Assembly: GCF_025466085.1 (NCBI RefSeq)
Contig: NZ_JANLOD010000048.1
Location: 62,001 to 126,000, forward strand
DNA length: 64,000 nt
Reading direction: 5' to 3'
Source: Pseudomonas sp. 14P_8.1_Bac3
GTDB lineage: Bacteria > Pseudomonadota > Gammaproteobacteria > Pseudomonadales > Pseudomonadaceae
A model generated the notes under the pieces. The model saw nothing but the letters and a program-made list of their open reading frames with translations, was not told the origin of the DNA and did not search any database. The first letter of the stretch is position 1. Each line of letters begins with the position of its first letter. Position numbers and translations under genes: made by a program. Positions 1 through 9,067 of this stretch are shown here, piece after piece.

Positions 1-1464
1 CGTCGGCATCGCAACCGGAACTTGAGCCTGGCCACAGTGCCCTCGGAAGACCCGCAAACCTACGACATGATCAGCCGTGCCGACACCATCGGCGTGTTCC
101 AGATCGAATCCCGGGCGCAGATGTCGATGCTGCCGCGACTCAAACCGCGCGAGTTCTATGACCTGGTGATCGAGGTGGCCATCGTTCGCCCCGGGCCTAT
201 ACAGGGCGGAATGGTGCATCCGTATCTGCGGCGAAGAAACAAGGAAGAGCTTGAAAGTTATCCCTCCGAAGAATTGCGGGACGTGTTGAGACGTACCCTC
301 GGGGTGCCGCTGTTCCAGGAACAGGTCATGCAGATCGCCATCGTCGCGGCCAACTACAGTCCGGGTGAAGCGGATCAACTGCGCCGCTCCATGGCCGCCT
401 GGAAGCGTCACGGTGGGCTCGAACCGCACAGGGATCGCCTCGCGGCCGGCATGAAGGAAAAAGGCTACACGCCGGAGTTCGCCGCGCAGATCTTCGAACA
501 GATCAAAGGCTTCGGCAGCTATGGTTTTCCCGAGTCCCACGCCGCCAGTTTCGCCTTGCTGACCTACGCCAGTTGCTGGTTGAAATGCCACGAACCGGCG
601 GCCTTCGCTTGTGCACTGATCAACAGCTGGCCCATGGGCTTCTACAGCCCGGACCAGATTCTGCAGGATGCGCGCCGCCATCATTTGCAGATTCGCCCGG
701 TGGACGTGCGCGCCAGTGACTGGGATTGCAGCCTCGAACCGATTGTTGGCGCGCAACCGGCGATTCGCATGGGGTTGCGGATGATCAAGGGCTTTCGCGA
801 GGACGATGCCCGGCGTATCGAAGCGGCGAGGTCGATGGGGGTGTTTGTCGACATCGCTGACCTGGGCGACCGGGCGCAACTCGATGCCCGTGCGCAGGAG
901 CAACTGGCCGATGCCGGGGCGTTGCGTGGGCTGGCCGGTGATCGTCATCGTGCGCGCTGGGAAGTGGCCGGGGTGCAGAAACAACTGGGTTTGTTCGCCG
1001 GTTTGCCGAGCCAGGAAGAGGACGCGGTGTCGCTGCCAAAGCCTACGGTGGGCGAAGACCTGCTGGCCGATTACAACAGCGTCGGCACCACCCTCGGCCC
1101 GCATCCGTTGGCGCTGTTGCGCGGCGAGTTGCGGGCGCGGCGGTGTCGCAGTTCGAAGGAATTGCTGGACGTCGAACATGGCCGCCCGGTCAGCGTCGCC
1201 GGGCTGGTAACCGGCCGACAACGCCCGGGCACCGCCAGCGGTGTGACCTTCGTCACCCTTGAGGACGAGTTTGGCAACGTCAACGTCGTGGTCTGGCGCG
1301 ACTTGGCCGACAGGCAGCGAAAGGTCCTGGTCGGCTCGCAATTGCTCAAGGTCGACGGACGCTGGGAGAAGGAAGGCGAGGTGCGCCACCTGATTGCCGG
1401 ACGCTTGAGCGACCTGACCGAATTGCTCGATGGCATCAGCATCCGCAGCCGGGATTTCCGCTAA
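1..1464 (+). CDS. dnaE2: Error-prone DNA polymerase DnaE2/ImuC, C-terminal part
   Basis: This is the 3' part of a C-family polymerase alpha subunit used in SOS mutagenesis together with ImuA/ImuB. The frame is already open at base 1, so about 487 C-terminal residues are visible; family members run to roughly 1,000-1,090. Seen are the finger/palm region ([16 protein letters not shown], the [15 protein letters not shown] block), a helix-hairpin-helix stretch ([13 protein letters not shown]) and a terminal OB-fold ([12 protein letters not shown] to VVVWRDL). The short C-terminus ending soon after the OB-fold, and the PESHAASF block, fit DnaE2 rather than replicative DnaE1. The imuA/imuB genes and any LexA box would lie upstream, outside the window. 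Confidence 0.93.
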   Translation, partial: RRHRNRNLSLATVPSEDPQTYDMISRADTIGVFQIESRAQMSMLPRLKPREFYDLVIEVAIVRPGPIQGGMVHPYLRRRNKEELESYPSEELRDVLRRTLGVPLFQEQVMQIAIVAANYSPGEADQLRRSMAAWKRHGGLEPHRDRLAAGMKEKGYTPEFAAQIFEQIKGFGSYGFPESHAASFALLTYASCWLKCHEPAAFACALINSWPMGFYSPDQILQDARRHHLQIRPVDVRASDWDCSLEPIVGAQPAIRMGLRMIKGFREDDARRIEAARSMGVFVDIADLGDRAQLDARAQEQLADAGALRGLAGDRHRARWEVAGVQKQLGLFAGLPSQEEDAVSLPKPTVGEDLLADYNSVGTTLGPHPLALLRGELRARRCRSSKELLDVEHGRPVSVAGLVTGRQRPGTASGVTFVTLEDEFGNVNVVVWRDLADRQRKVLVGSQLLKVDGRWEKEGEVRHLIAGRLSDLTELLDGISIRSRDFR

Positions 1465-1563
1465 CAATCCCCTTGCTGCAACCAGCCTGCGATCAGGGCA
1501 TCACGGCCACCCCGCATGAACAGCAAACCGAGCGCCTACAGGCCTCGGTCATCCTGAGGTGTT

Positions 1564-2220
1564 TTATTTGGGCCAGAACCGCTCGCCACCCCCCGGCGCC
1601 TCCGTCCAGGCCTGTAACGACCGGGTCGGCAGGTCGAAATAATCACGGGTGCGCGCATAGCCGTGGCCGCCCATGCGCCCGATGGCGTCGAGCCCCAGTT
1701 GATCGATGTACAAGGTTTTCGGGTCAATCAATTCGTCCCGAACATGGGCCATCAGCACTTCACCGAAAATGATTTCCCGCGACTGGCCGATGGACAGCGC
1801 CATCATCCGTCGGCATTCCAGCGCCACGGGCGCCTCGCCGATGCGCGGGCATTTCACCGTGGTGCCAGGGATGGCGGTGAGGCCGGCGGCGGTCAGTTCG
1901 TCGAAGCCGGGGGCGAAGGGCACGGCGCAGACGTTCATGGCTTCGACCAGCGCGTCGCTGACGATGTTGACGGTGAATTCCTGATTGAGCTGAATGTTGC
2001 GAGTGGTGTCCTTGGGGCTTTGATCGCCGTAGTTTTCCACGCCCAGTGCGAGGATCGGCGGGTCGGCCGACAGTGCGTTGAAGAAACTGAACGGCGCGGC
2101 GTTGACGCGGCCTTCGCCGTCGATGGTGGTCACCAGGGCAATCGGCCGTGGCACCACGCTGCCGATCAGTATCTTGTATTTGTCCCGCGCAGACAGGGTG
2201 CGGAAGTCGAAGCTTTGCAT
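1564..2220 (-). CDS. Flavin reductase-like (split-barrel FMN-binding) protein
   Basis: A 218-residue protein of the flavin-reductase-like family. The FMN-binding split barrel is seen in SVVPRPIALVTT, followed by NAAPFSFFNALS. Such proteins either reduce free flavin for a partner monooxygenase or act directly as small FMN oxidoreductases; the sequence alone does not decide which. It is the last gene of the minus-strand run starting at 8927 and begins 12 bp after the 500-residue amidohydrolase, so it is probably co-transcribed with the transporter and hydrolases. No obvious monooxygenase partner is encoded in the run. No signal peptide is seen, so it is cytoplasmic. Confidence 0.82.
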   Translation of the reverse strand: MQSFDFRTLSARDKYKILIGSVVPRPIALVTTIDGEGRVNAAPFSFFNALSADPPILALGVENYGDQSPKDTTRNIQLNQEFTVNIVSDALVEAMNVCAVPFAPGFDELTAAGLTAIPGTTVKCPRIGEAPVALECRRMMALSIGQSREIIFGEVLMAHVRDELIDPKTLYIDQLGLDAIGRMGGHGYARTRDYFDLPTRSLQAWTEAPGGGERFWPK

Positions 2221-2232
2221 GGGCAGAAATCT

Positions 2233-3735
2233 CTAAATAAGGGGATCCAGCGCACTCAGCGGCGCGTGTGCGCTGTAGTCGTCGGCGAACGGGATGGCCG
2301 GTTTGAACAGGGTTTTCCAGTCCGGTCGGCCAAAGGCCCGGTCGCTGTGGCTGCGCATCAGTTTTTCGAATTGTCGTTGGGCCTGGCGTTGCAGGGCGGG
2401 GTAGTCGACTCCCTGAACCTGGCCGTCCTGCATCACGCAACGGCCGTCGATGTAGCTGGCGATGCAGTCGTCACCACGCCCGGCCAGCACCAGGTTTTTT
2501 AGTGGGTCGAACAACGGGCCCAGGTGCAGGCCGCGAAGACTGAACACCGTGATGTCAGCCTTGCACCCCGGCGCCAGTCGCCCGAGGTCGTCACGCCCCA
2601 ACGCCCTGGCACCGCCGAGGGTGGCGGCGTTGTACAGATCAAGTGTGCTGGTCAACGAACTACCGCCCTCCATCAGCCGGGCGATGTTCAACCCCTGGCG
2701 CATGTTGTCCAGCAGGTCCGCCGGCCAGGTGTCGGTGCCCAGGGCGAAGTTGATGCCCTTGGCCTTATAGCGGCCAAATGAGTTCAGGGCCTCGCCGTCC
2801 CGGGCAAACACCACCGGGCAATGCACCAGGCTCGCGTCACCCGCTACCAGCCGTTGCAAGTCTTCATCGCCGCGGGTGTAAATGCCGTGGGGCAGCAGGC
2901 TGCGCGGGGTCAGCAAGCCCAGTTGCTCCAGCCAGGCCAATGGCGAAACACCGCGCAATTGCTCGACCATCGCCACTTCGCCGAGGCCTTGGCAGCAATG
3001 CAGACGCATCGGTGCGTTCAACTCACGGCTCAGCGCCGCGGTGCGTTGCAGCAACGCCGGGGTGCAGGTCTGGATGCGATCCGGCAGCAACGCACCGCGG
3101 ATCAGGCCGTCATGCGCACCGTCGAAATCCTCGAAAAACCGCACCGCTGCGTCGAGCCCGGCCAGGCCCCGCGCTTCATCCCAGTGATGCCCGAGCTGCC
3201 CGTCGGCGCGCCAGTAGCTCATGCCACTCATGTAGCAGGGCCCGAGGTAAGTGCGCAGTCCCAGCTCGGCGGCCACTGCGGCCACCGCCGCGAATTCGTC
3301 GTAGGTCTCGGCCCATTCGCGGTAATACATCGAGGTGATCGGCAGGGCGGTGGTGATGCCATTGCGGATCAGCTGCGTGAAGGCGTAGCGATATTTGAAG
3401 ACTTCCTCGTCGGCGCTGTAGCTCTCACGCGGACCGGCCGCCAGGTAATCCTCGGACCACATCCGGCCCATGTCGCGCTCATCGCCGTTGTCCAGGGTCA
3501 GCACGGTGGAATCGAGGTCGCCGAGGGCATCCAGATCAATGAAGCCAGGGCCGATCAGCGCGTTGCCGTAATCGACCCACTGATCCACCGCCCCCGGATA
3601 ACCACGCCCGACGAACACAATGCGCGAACCTTCGAACACCACTTCGCCGTCGCGCCACAGCACGTGCTGCGTGCCGTCGAAGCCGACCACGCAGCTGCTT
3701 TTCAGACCGATTGTTGTGGCTGACACGGGTTTCAC
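2233..3735 (-). CDS. Amidohydrolase-superfamily protein lacking the usual HxH
   Basis: A 500-residue protein with the layout of the amidohydrolase/chlorohydrolase superfamily: an N-terminal beta domain, then a TIM barrel. Later metal and catalytic positions are recognisable: His246 (MRLHCCQ), His283 (LLPHGIY) and Asp335 (GTDTWPAD). The strand-1 HxH motif that normally follows PGF is absent; PGFIDLDALGDLD puts Asp69 and Leu71 at those places. It could be a mononuclear variant using other ligands or a divergent enzyme; the substrate is unknown. Its ATG overlaps the stop of the upstream deaminase-like gene by 4 bp, which points to translational coupling. Confidence 0.8.
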   Translation of the reverse strand: MKPVSATTIGLKSSCVVGFDGTQHVLWRDGEVVFEGSRIVFVGRGYPGAVDQWVDYGNALIGPGFIDLDALGDLDSTVLTLDNGDERDMGRMWSEDYLAAGPRESYSADEEVFKYRYAFTQLIRNGITTALPITSMYYREWAETYDEFAAVAAVAAELGLRTYLGPCYMSGMSYWRADGQLGHHWDEARGLAGLDAAVRFFEDFDGAHDGLIRGALLPDRIQTCTPALLQRTAALSRELNAPMRLHCCQGLGEVAMVEQLRGVSPLAWLEQLGLLTPRSLLPHGIYTRGDEDLQRLVAGDASLVHCPVVFARDGEALNSFGRYKAKGINFALGTDTWPADLLDNMRQGLNIARLMEGGSSLTSTLDLYNAATLGGARALGRDDLGRLAPGCKADITVFSLRGLHLGPLFDPLKNLVLAGRGDDCIASYIDGRCVMQDGQVQGVDYPALQRQAQRQFEKLMRSHSDRAFGRPDWKTLFKPAIPFADDYSAHAPLSALDPLI

Positions 3736-4928
3736 AAGCGACTGTCCAGCAGTCGGCCATCGGCGGCAATCAATTCGCCGCGTCGATAGACCTGGCGCAG
3801 AGGGCGCGACACCACGGCTTCACCCAGGGTCTGCACCGGCATCAACAGGAAGTCCGCGGCTTGGCCGATCTCTACGCCATAAGCGTCGCAGCCCAGTGCC
3901 AGCGCGCCATTCACGGTCGCCGCGGCAAACGCTGCCGCCAGCTCCTCGTCCTTGTTCAAGTCGAACCGGAACGCCAGCAGCATCGCTCGTTCCAGCATGT
4001 CGCCGTTGCCCATGGGCGACCAGGCGTCACGAATGCCGTCCGAACCCAGGCACACGTTGACACCGGCTTCACGCAACGCCAGAAACGGCGGCACCGCGCA
4101 ATCCGCCGGCGCCGAACTCATCAGCGAAATCCCCAGCGCCGCCAGCCGTTGCGCGACCGGTTTGACCTGGCTCCACGGCAGCATCCCCAGGCAATACGCA
4201 TGGCTGATCATCACCCGGCCATGACGCCCGTAACGCTCGGTGTAGTCGGCGATCAGGGCGATCTGCCACAGGCCCAGTTCGCCCTTGTCGTGCAGGTGAA
4301 TGTCGACGCCGCGATCAAATTCGCTGGCCAGTTTGAACACGAAATCCAGTTGCGCGACCGGGTCGTTGTCGATGCCGCAGGGGTCGAGGCCGCCGACATT
4401 TTCCACGCCGAGGGTCATGGCTTCGCGCATCAATTCGGCGGTGCCAGGACGGCTGATCAGCCCGGTTTGCGGGAACACCACCAGTTGCAGGTCGATCAGG
4501 TCGCGGTAGCGTTCGCGCAGCTGTTGCAGGGCTTCGACGTGGCGCAGGCCGAAGTCCGGGTCGATGTCGACGTGACAGCGCAGGGTCAGCGAGCCGCGGG
4601 CGATGCAGTTTTCCAGCAGGGCGCCGGCGCGCTCGGCGATCGGGCTTTCGACTTCACGCAGCACCCGGCGCTCGTTGGCGATGTAGTCCTTGAGCGTCGG
4701 CCCGGCGCTGTTCGGCCGCCAGGGTTGGCCCCAGAGGGTTTTGTCGAGGTGGATGTGGCTTTCCACCAGGGTCGGGGTGAGGAGCTGGTGTTGGCCGTCG
4801 ATGTCGGTGGCGGTCAGGGCCGCCGTCGATGCCGGACGGCGTTGGGTGAACAGACCGTTCTCGATCAGAAAGTCTTCGGCGGTGGAGCCGTAGGGCCGCA
4901 CGTTGCGCAGCCAGCGGGGGTGGGTCAT
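3732..4928 (-). CDS. Cytosine-deaminase-like amidohydrolase
   Basis: A 398-residue metal-dependent hydrolase resembling the CodA/cytosine deaminase branch. Metal ligands are visible: His58 and His60 (ESHIHLDKT), His211 (DIHLHDKGE), His243 (MISHAYCLGM) and Asp297 (GSDGIRDAW). The pattern HIHLDKT, HLHD, SHAYCLG, GSDGIRD follows the CodA order, but the CodA HCDE motif is replaced by HLHD. Deamination of cytosine itself is therefore not certain; a related N-heterocycle is equally possible. Its 3' end overlaps the next amidohydrolase by 4 bp. About 130 bp containing a REP pair separates it from the binding-protein gene, so it is probably in the transporter operon. Confidence 0.85.
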   Translation of the reverse strand: MTHPRWLRNVRPYGSTAEDFLIENGLFTQRRPASTAALTATDIDGQHQLLTPTLVESHIHLDKTLWGQPWRPNSAGPTLKDYIANERRVLREVESPIAERAGALLENCIARGSLTLRCHVDIDPDFGLRHVEALQQLRERYRDLIDLQLVVFPQTGLISRPGTAELMREAMTLGVENVGGLDPCGIDNDPVAQLDFVFKLASEFDRGVDIHLHDKGELGLWQIALIADYTERYGRHGRVMISHAYCLGMLPWSQVKPVAQRLAALGISLMSSAPADCAVPPFLALREAGVNVCLGSDGIRDAWSPMGNGDMLERAMLLAFRFDLNKDEELAAAFAAATVNGALALGCDAYGVEIGQAADFLLMPVQTLGEAVVSRPLRQVYRRGELIAADGRLLDSRL

Positions 4929-4956
4929 TTCAAACCTCAGGTTTCAAGTTGTCAGG

Positions 4957-5036
4957 GCCGGCTTCTTCGCGAGCAAGCCCGCTCCCACATTTGAAGTGCA
5001 GTCCTTTGTGGGAGCGGGCTTGCCCGCGAAGGCCGC
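4957..5036. repeat. REP pair (inverted)
   Basis: Two pseudomonad REP sequences face each other: one reading CGCGAGCAAGCCCGCTCCCAC and the other TGTGGGAGCGGGCTTG followed by CCCGCGAAGG. They sit between the binding-protein gene and the deaminase-like gene inside a probable operon, where the hairpin could trim or stabilise mRNA. Confidence 0.85.
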
Positions 5037-5058
5037 GACTCGGTGTCAAGCCAGGCAC

Positions 5059-6120
5059 TCAGCCCTTGAGCTTCGCCCAAATCCGGTCCTGCAGCTCCCG
5101 CGCCTTGTTGCTGCACTCTTTTTCGGGGCGCAGGCGCGAGGCGAATTCTTCGGGCATGTTGATCGCATCCATCACCCGCCATTTGGCGTCGATCAACTTG
5201 TCGCTCTGAATCCCGTTGTCATAGGCGATGGCGTTGGACACGGCGGCAGCGTTTTCCGGTTTCATCATCCAGTCGATGAAGATCTTCGCGTTGCCGGGAT
5301 GCGGCGCGCTTTTCGGTACGGCGAAGTTGTCCTGGAACATCGCCAGGCCTTCCTTCGGATACACGTATTTGATCGTGCTCTTCTGCAACGTGGCCCGGGC
5401 GGTGGAGCCGTTCCAGTTCTGCATCATGATCACTTCACCGGAGGCCATGCGATCAACGGTGTTATCCGAGCTGTACATCTTCAAGAACGGTTTCTGCTTT
5501 TGCAGCAGTTCGAGGATGCGCTTGGCGTCCTGCGGGTTTTCGCTGCATTCGTCGACGTTCAGGTAATGGCTGGCGGCGTTGATCACGCTGCTGGAGGTGT
5601 CGAGGGCGGCAAGTTGGCCCTGCAGTTCCTTGCGCGGCTCGAAGAACTCTTTCCACGAATCGTCGAGTTTGCCGCCCGGCACGCGGGCGCTGTCATAGGA
5701 AAATCCGGTGGTGCCCCACAGGTATGGCGCCGAGAATTTGCGCCCAGGGTCGAAGCTCGGGTCGCGAAATGCCGGTTTCACGTACTGGAAGTTGGGCAAG
5801 GTCGGCGTGTCGATTTCCAGCAGCAGGTCCTGGTTGATCAGGGTGCGCATGATCGACTGCGACGGGACGATCACGTCATACGCCGCGCCACCGGCCTGCA
5901 ACTTGGCCAGCAAGGTTTCGTTGCTGTCGTAGCCGTCCATGGTGACCTTGATCCCGGTCTCCTTTTCAAACTTGGCCAGCAGGTCCACCGGGTAGTAATC
6001 GGTCCAGTTGTAGAAAAACAGTTCCTTGGGCTCGGCGGCCTGGGCGCTGAACGAAGCGAGTGCGGTGAAGCCACTCAAGGCCAGACCGGCGACAGCGAAA
6101 CACATGCTTTTTGTTTTCAT
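5059..6120 (-). CDS. Polyamine/opine-type ABC transporter periplasmic binding protein
   Basis: A 353-residue extracellular solute-binding protein of the PotD/PotF type. It has a signal peptide (MKTKSMCFAVAGLALSG ... AQAAEP), then FFYNWTDYYP and FEKETGIKV, which are family hallmarks. The start at 6120 is chosen because GGAG lies 9 nt upstream (GGAGACTTGTTTCATG). A second ATG at 6141 overlaps the permease stop as ATGA and would add seven residues in front of the signal peptide. The frame stays open further upstream to 6798 but there it overlaps the permease and is not coding. The ligand is unknown; the downstream deaminases suggest a nitrogenous compound rather than a simple polyamine. Confidence 0.9.
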   Translation of the reverse strand: MKTKSMCFAVAGLALSGFTALASFSAQAAEPKELFFYNWTDYYPVDLLAKFEKETGIKVTMDGYDSNETLLAKLQAGGAAYDVIVPSQSIMRTLINQDLLLEIDTPTLPNFQYVKPAFRDPSFDPGRKFSAPYLWGTTGFSYDSARVPGGKLDDSWKEFFEPRKELQGQLAALDTSSSVINAASHYLNVDECSENPQDAKRILELLQKQKPFLKMYSSDNTVDRMASGEVIMMQNWNGSTARATLQKSTIKYVYPKEGLAMFQDNFAVPKSAPHPGNAKIFIDWMMKPENAAAVSNAIAYDNGIQSDKLIDAKWRVMDAINMPEEFASRLRPEKECSNKARELQDRIWAKLKG

Positions 6121-6137
6121 GAAACAAGTCTCCAGGC

Positions 6138-6926
6138 TCATTGTTGTTTGCCGCGCTGTCCCAGCCAGAAGGCCAGCACCACCAGCACGATGGAAATCAC
6201 CAGCATCAGGGTCGAGATCGCATTGATCTCCGGCGTCACGCCGGCCTTGATCGCCGAGAAGATGTACACCGGCAGGGTGGTCGACCCCGGCCCGGCGACA
6301 AAAAACGTCATGATGAAATCGTCGAGGCTGACCACGAATGCCAGCACCGAGCCGGACAACACTGCCGGCCACAGCAACGGCAGGGTCACCCGGCGAAACA
6401 CCTGCCACGGATTGGCATACAGGTCGTTCGCGGCTTCCAGCAGGCTCTTGTCCAGGTCGTTGAGCCGCGCGCGGATCGGCAGGTAAGCAAAGGGAATGCA
6501 GAAACCGATGTGCGCGACGATCACCGTCAGCAGACCGAGCTTGATCCCCAACGCCATGAACAACAGCAGGGTGGCGACGGCGGTGACGATTTCCGGCAGG
6601 ATCAGCGGCAGGTTGATCCCGCCCTCGACCATCTTCTGCCCATAGAACGGCCGATAGGTCGCCAGCGCGGCGAGCAGCGCAATGGCCGTGGCGCAGACCG
6701 TGGCGATGCTGGCGACGATGAGCGAGTTCAGCGCCGCGGTCTGGATCGACGGATTGGCGAGAATGCGTCCGTACCAGGCGAACGAAAACTCGGTCCACAC
6801 CGTCGCCGAGCGGTTGGCGTTGAAGCTGTAGGCGATCAGCACAAAGATCGGTACGTACAGATAGGCCAGGATCAGCAGGCTGACTTCGCGGGTCAGCGGC
6901 AGTTTTTTCAGGTGCAGGGCGATCAT
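6138..6926 (-). CDS. ABC transporter inner-membrane permease (PotC-like)
   Basis: A 262-residue polytopic permease with about six membrane segments. The cytoplasmic EAA loop that docks on the ATPase is seen as EAANDLYANPWQVFRRVTLP. It pairs with the adjacent PotB-like permease, whose 3' end it overlaps by 4 bp. The FADPYFNAN-like start (YSFNANRSATVWTEFSFAWYG) is typical of the second permease of polyamine transporters. It forms the transmembrane channel of the importer encoded at 5059-8927. Confidence 0.92.
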   Translation of the reverse strand: MIALHLKKLPLTREVSLLILAYLYVPIFVLIAYSFNANRSATVWTEFSFAWYGRILANPSIQTAALNSLIVASIATVCATAIALLAALATYRPFYGQKMVEGGINLPLILPEIVTAVATLLLFMALGIKLGLLTVIVAHIGFCIPFAYLPIRARLNDLDKSLLEAANDLYANPWQVFRRVTLPLLWPAVLSGSVLAFVVSLDDFIMTFFVAGPGSTTLPVYIFSAIKAGVTPEINAISTLMLVISIVLVVLAFWLGQRGKQQ

Positions 6927-7840
6927 GCGGTGGCTCCCCGACGCAGGGTCTTGGCGGCGTTGCGGCTATAGAGGGCGTAAAGCACCAGGGACAACAGCAG
7001 GATTCCCAGCAACAGGAACGACAGCGAACTGCCCAGCGGCCAATTACGCGCCGTGCCGAATTGCTGCTGGATCAGGTTGCCGATCATCAGTGTCTTGCCG
7101 CCGCCGAGAATCGCCGGAGTGATGAAGGCGCCGAGGCTCGGCACGAACACCAGCAAGGCGCCGGCAATCACCCCGGGCATTGACAGCGGCAGGATGATCC
7201 GGCGCAACGCGTGCCAGCGGTTGGCGCCGAGGTCGTAGGCGGCTTCCACCAGGCGCCAGTCGAGTTTTTCCAGGGTCGAGTAGATCGGCAGAATCATGAA
7301 CGGCAGGAAGCTGTAGACCAGCCCGACGCTGACGGCGAAGTCGTTGTAGAGCAGGGTGATGCCGCCCGCCCCAGGGAACAGCGCGTTGAGGCTCTGGGCC
7401 AGCCAGCCGTGTTCGCGCAGGATGATCAGCCACGCGTAGTTGCGGATCAGCAGGTTGGTCCAGAACGGAATGGTGATCAGCAGGACCATGAGGTTGCGTC
7501 GCCGCGGGGTCAGGCTCGACATCCACAACGCCACCGGGAAACCGAACAGGAAGCACAACACGGTCGTGCCGCCGGCCTGGAACACCGAGCGCAACAACGC
7601 CTGGGCGTAGACCCAGTTAAGCTCCAGTTCACCGTCGAAGCCTTCCTGGAAAAACAGCTGCACGTAGCTTTGCAACTGCCAGTTGGCTTGCCAGTCGACG
7701 CCGCCATACACGTTGCGCGGCAACAGGCTGATGTAGCCCATGATGCCCAGCGGAATGGCAATCAGGGTCAGCAAGGTCAATACCACCGGGCTGAGCAACA
7801 GCGCGCGGTTGAGGGCGGGAGAAGTGCTGCTGACGCTCAT
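6923..7840 (-). CDS. ABC transporter inner-membrane permease (PotB-like)
   Basis: A 305-residue permease of the binding-protein-dependent transport family with six hydrophobic segments and an EAA motif (EAAYDLGANRWHALRRIILP). IPFWTNLLIRNYAW is the usual PotB/PotH signature. It starts 1 bp after the ATPase gene stop and overlaps the next permease by 4 bp, consistent with fixed-ratio production of the complex. Confidence 0.92.
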   Translation of the reverse strand: MSVSSTSPALNRALLLSPVVLTLLTLIAIPLGIMGYISLLPRNVYGGVDWQANWQLQSYVQLFFQEGFDGELELNWVYAQALLRSVFQAGGTTVLCFLFGFPVALWMSSLTPRRRNLMVLLITIPFWTNLLIRNYAWLIILREHGWLAQSLNALFPGAGGITLLYNDFAVSVGLVYSFLPFMILPIYSTLEKLDWRLVEAAYDLGANRWHALRRIILPLSMPGVIAGALLVFVPSLGAFITPAILGGGKTLMIGNLIQQQFGTARNWPLGSSLSFLLLGILLLSLVLYALYSRNAAKTLRRGATA

Positions 7841-7841
7841 C

Positions 7842-8927
7842 TCAGGCCTCCATCAGCAGGCAGGCGTGGGGCGGCAGATTGACCGCAACGCGATCACCGA
7901 CCACGCGTCCGCGGTTCAGGCCCTCGTTGTTTTCCCGCAGCATGACCTTGATGTCGTTATTCAAACGGCATTGATAAAGCGTCGCGGTGCCGACGTACAA
8001 CACCGCTTCGATCACGCCGCGCAGGTGATGCGGTTGCTCCGGTTCGACCAGTTGCGAACGCTCCGGACGGAACGCCAGTTGCACGTTACTGCCGTCGAAG
8101 CCCTGGGCCGGGCAGGGGATTTCCACCGGCATGCCGCTGGGCACGAACAGTTTCTCGTTCTGCTGGCCGCGCTTGAGGTGGCCGGGCAGGAAGTTGATGT
8201 CGCCGATGAACTGAGCAACGAACTGATGCTGCGGCCGCTCGTAAATGTCGTTCGGCGTGCCGATCTGCAGGATCTTGCCGGCAGACATCACGGCAATCCG
8301 GTCGGACAGGGTCAGGGCTTCTTCCTGGTCGTGGGTGACGAAAATGAAGGTGATCCCGGCTTCTTTCTGCACGCGCTTGAGTTCGACCTGCATTTCCTTG
8401 CGCAGCTTGAGGTCCAGCGCTGACAGCGGCTCATCCAGCAGCAGCACTTTCGGTTTCGGCGCCAGGGCCCGGGCCAGCGCCACGCGTTGCTGTTGGCCAC
8501 CGGACAATTCGGCGGGTTTGCGCCGGGCCAGGTGTTGCATCTGCACCAGCGCCAGCATCTCATCGACGCGCCGTGCAATATCCTTGTGATCAAGGCCCTG
8601 CATCTCGAGGCCGAAGGCGATATTCTGCGCGACACTCATGTGCGGAAACAGCGCGTAGCTCTGGAAGACCGTGTTGACCCGGCGCTTGAACGGCGGCAGG
8701 TCATTGACCGGTTCGCCGGCCAGACGGATTTCGCCGTCGCTGACGTGTTCGAAACCGGCGATGGTCCGCAACAAGGTGGTTTTGCCGCAGCCGGACGGGC
8801 CGAGCAGGGTGAAGAATTCATTGTCGGCAATGTCGACTGACACGTTGTCGAGGGCTGGAGCCAGCCCCGGATCGTCGGAATACCGTTTGGAGACGTTACG
8901 CACTTCAATCGCTGTTGGTTGACCCAT
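7842..8927 (-). CDS. ABC transporter ATP-binding protein (PotA-like)
   Basis: A 361-residue ATPase that powers the importer. Walker A is GPSGCGKTT, the signature is LSGGQQQRVALARAL, Walker B is VLLLDEPLSALD and the switch histidine lies in VTHDQEEAL. The C-terminal third matches the TOBE-type regulatory domain of PotA/FbpC. It is the first gene of the operon, with its start 140 bp from the divergent GntR gene; the shared gap carries the probable regulator site. Confidence 0.93.
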   Translation of the reverse strand: MGQPTAIEVRNVSKRYSDDPGLAPALDNVSVDIADNEFFTLLGPSGCGKTTLLRTIAGFEHVSDGEIRLAGEPVNDLPPFKRRVNTVFQSYALFPHMSVAQNIAFGLEMQGLDHKDIARRVDEMLALVQMQHLARRKPAELSGGQQQRVALARALAPKPKVLLLDEPLSALDLKLRKEMQVELKRVQKEAGITFIFVTHDQEEALTLSDRIAVMSAGKILQIGTPNDIYERPQHQFVAQFIGDINFLPGHLKRGQQNEKLFVPSGMPVEIPCPAQGFDGSNVQLAFRPERSQLVEPEQPHHLRGVIEAVLYVGTATLYQCRLNNDIKVMLRENNEGLNRGRVVGDRVAVNLPPHACLLMEA

Positions 8928-8947
8928 TATGGTGCAATCCTCTAATT

Positions 8948-8972
8948 ATTGTATGCAATATCTGGATGCAAT
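8948..8972. promoter_or_regulatory. Candidate GntR operator
   Basis: The divergent gap contains ATTGTATGCAAT, a near-palindrome, followed by a second TGCAAT 13 bp downstream of the first (8954-8959 and 8967-8972). Such TGTATNCAA-like half-sites are common targets of FCD-type GntR regulators. It lies 21 bp upstream of the ATPase start codon. The assignment is by position and symmetry only. Confidence 0.4.
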
Positions 8973-9067
8973 CTAGAAATAACCGGATTAATCTGCTTGT
9001 GCAACCCCCTTTTTCAAAGGCTGCTCATCGCCTGGGGCCGGTTGTTTAGCGCTAAAGGAGTGTTGAA

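Noticed and set aside
5059..6798. A 579-codon open frame covering the binding protein plus an upstream extension
   Set aside because: The first 226 codons overlap the PotC-like permease in another frame and have Arg/Gly/Ala-rich shadow composition; the signal peptide starts at 6120.
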